Of a stretch of DNA of 64,000 nt, positions 63,135-64,000 are shown in pieces. Where the stretch lies: NCBI GenBank assembly GCA_035517495.1, contig DATIYT010000064.1, positions 1 to 64,000 of the forward strand, read 5' to 3'. Within the stretch, counting starts at the first letter, position 1, and every line of letters begins with the position of its first letter. A program made the translations under genes and the position numbers. Source of the stretch: DASZHJ01 sp035517495. GTDB taxonomy: Bacteria > Pseudomonadota > Alphaproteobacteria > ATCC43930 > CGMCC-115725. Below the pieces are notes generated by a model. The model saw only the letters and a program-made list of their open reading frames with translations, had not been told where the DNA came from and made no database searches.

Positions 63135-64000
63135 ATGGGCGCCCCTCCCTCAGCGCGGGGCGTCGCGGTTGATTTGATCGCCGCAGTGATGCGGCGACGG
63201 CGCCCGCTTGACGATGCCATCGAGGAAAGTGCGGAAATGGCGGTGTTGCAGCCCCGCGACCGCGCCTTCACGCGCCTGCTGGTCGCGACCGTGCTGCGGC
63301 GCTTGGGACAGATCGACGCCCTCATTGCTCATTGTTTGAACACGCCGCTGCCGGCGCGTGCTTCGCTGGTGCACGACATGCTGCGGCTCGGAATCGCACA
63401 GTTGCTGTTTCTGCGCACGCCGCCACACGCAGCGGTGGCGACCACCGTCGATCTCGCGGGCGCCCGTGGCTTTCCCACTTATAAGGGATTGGTCAACGCG
63501 GTGTTGCGGCGGCTCAGCCTTGAAGGGCCGCAGCTGGTCGGGAGCCAGGACGCGGCGCTCCTCAACACGCCGCGCTGGCTTTGGGACTCCTGGACCAGCA
63601 CCTATGGCGCGACGACTGCGCGGGCGATCGCAACCGCGCATCTGAAGGAAGCGCCCCTCGATATCACGGCGCCGAGCGAGCCCGAGAAATGGGCTCAGTC
63701 GCTGGAGGCGGCCATTCTTCCGACCGGCACGCTCCGCCGCAACAGCGGTGGAGCGATCATGTCCTTGCCCGGCTACAAGGAAGGCGCCTGGTGGGTGCAG
63801 GACGCGGCAGCGGCGCTGCCGGCGCGTCTCCTGGGCCCGATTTCCGGCGCATCGGTGATCGATCTTTGCGCCGCGCCGGGTGGCAAGACGGCGCAAATCG
63901 CCGCCGCTGGCGCACGCGTCACCGCGATCGATCGATCGCCGCGGCGGTTGCAACGGCTGCGCAGCAACCTCGCGCGGCTCAACTTCGACGTCGAATGTAT
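63135..64000 (+). CDS. rsmB: 16S rRNA m5C967 methyltransferase RsmB (cut by window end)
   Basis: The first 288 residues of an RsmB-type RNA cytosine methyltransferase are present. An N-terminal NusB-like helical region reads RDRAFTRLLVATVLRRLGQIDALI and RLGIAQLLFLRTPPHAAV, then VNAVLRRL. The catalytic domain begins with the SAM motif VIDLCAAPGGKTAQIAA. The two catalytic cysteines lie beyond the window. ATG 63135 opens the domain; the DUF1674 gene diverges from it. Confidence 0.95.
   Translation, partial: MGAPPSARGVAVDLIAAVMRRRRPLDDAIEESAEMAVLQPRDRAFTRLLVATVLRRLGQIDALIAHCLNTPLPARASLVHDMLRLGIAQLLFLRTPPHAAVATTVDLAGARGFPTYKGLVNAVLRRLSLEGPQLVGSQDAALLNTPRWLWDSWTSTYGATTARAIATAHLKEAPLDITAPSEPEKWAQSLEAAILPTGTLRRNSGGAIMSLPGYKEGAWWVQDAAAALPARLLGPISGASVIDLCAAPGGKTAQIAAAGARVTAIDRSPRRLQRLRSNLARLNFDVEC

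Overview
The window is a dense, GC-rich bacterial chromosome segment with the gene content of an alphaproteobacterium, probably a soil or plant-associated member of the Rhodospirillales or Hyphomicrobiales. Pointers are a ~1,600-residue NAD-glutamate dehydrogenase, a SdhAF4 (DUF1674) succinate dehydrogenase assembly factor, sym-homospermidine synthase, an oxalate-CoA operon, and many palindromic GGCGGGT repeats of the kind common between genes in this class. The organism is inferred from gene content; no species marker was compared.

Layout. 1-1531: an IS110-type transposase with non-coding flanks, next to a small inverted-repeat element. 1532-8897 (minus): a branched-chain amino acid-type ABC transporter operon read livK1, livK2, livH, a fused livM-livG, livF, and then an Asp/Glu racemase-family gene. 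9129-11151: a divergent pair of cytoplasmic proteins of periplasmic-binding-protein type (4,5-dihydroxyphthalate decarboxylase-like and NMT1-like). 11152-16553: three clusters of GGCGGGT repeats around an FtsH with an HEMGH zinc site, a CrcB fluoride channel, a small exported protein and ACC deaminase. 16554-18572: a cobalt-type nitrile hydratase or thiocyanate hydrolase whose beta subunit is split into two genes, with a lytic-transglycosylase-like gene at the end of the same overlapping gene string.

18573-28427: a SAM methyltransferase, NAD-glutamate dehydrogenase, a TupA-like ATP-grasp protein with a tandem N-terminal duplication, RlmN and a secreted beta-propeller protein. 28514-32468: a lower-GC insert with a cyclase-AAA-TPR signalling protein and an orphan gene. 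32539-37142: an ArsC-like protein, an M48 protease, a Sel1 lipoprotein, FolD, and DUF167 and YggT proteins. 37306-40283: a TIR-STAND-WD40 gene broken by a frameshift, facing a tRNA-Ala(CGC) gene.

40499-50494: a nitronate monooxygenase-like gene, small genes and a gene remnant. These are followed by the minus-strand oxalate operon (GntR regulator, oxc, frc, ADP-forming acyl-CoA synthetase) and then by a cupin gene and homospermidine synthase on the plus strand. 50590-55892: a DUF1194 protein, Rieske and EVE proteins, trans-aconitate methyltransferase, a sulfite reductase-siroheme operon behind a recognisable AT-rich promoter, and HU. 56078-64000: ThpR, FIST and TesA esterase genes, a YbbA/YbbP-type ABC exporter divergent from tesA, a Bax-inhibitor-1 protein, SdhAF4, and RsmB cut by the window end.

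The strongest candidates for something unusual are the split nitrile hydratase string next to ACC deaminase, the decaying TIR-STAND-WD40 gene, the exact 95-bp tandem repeat array, and the fused LivM-LivG transporter with duplicated binding proteins.
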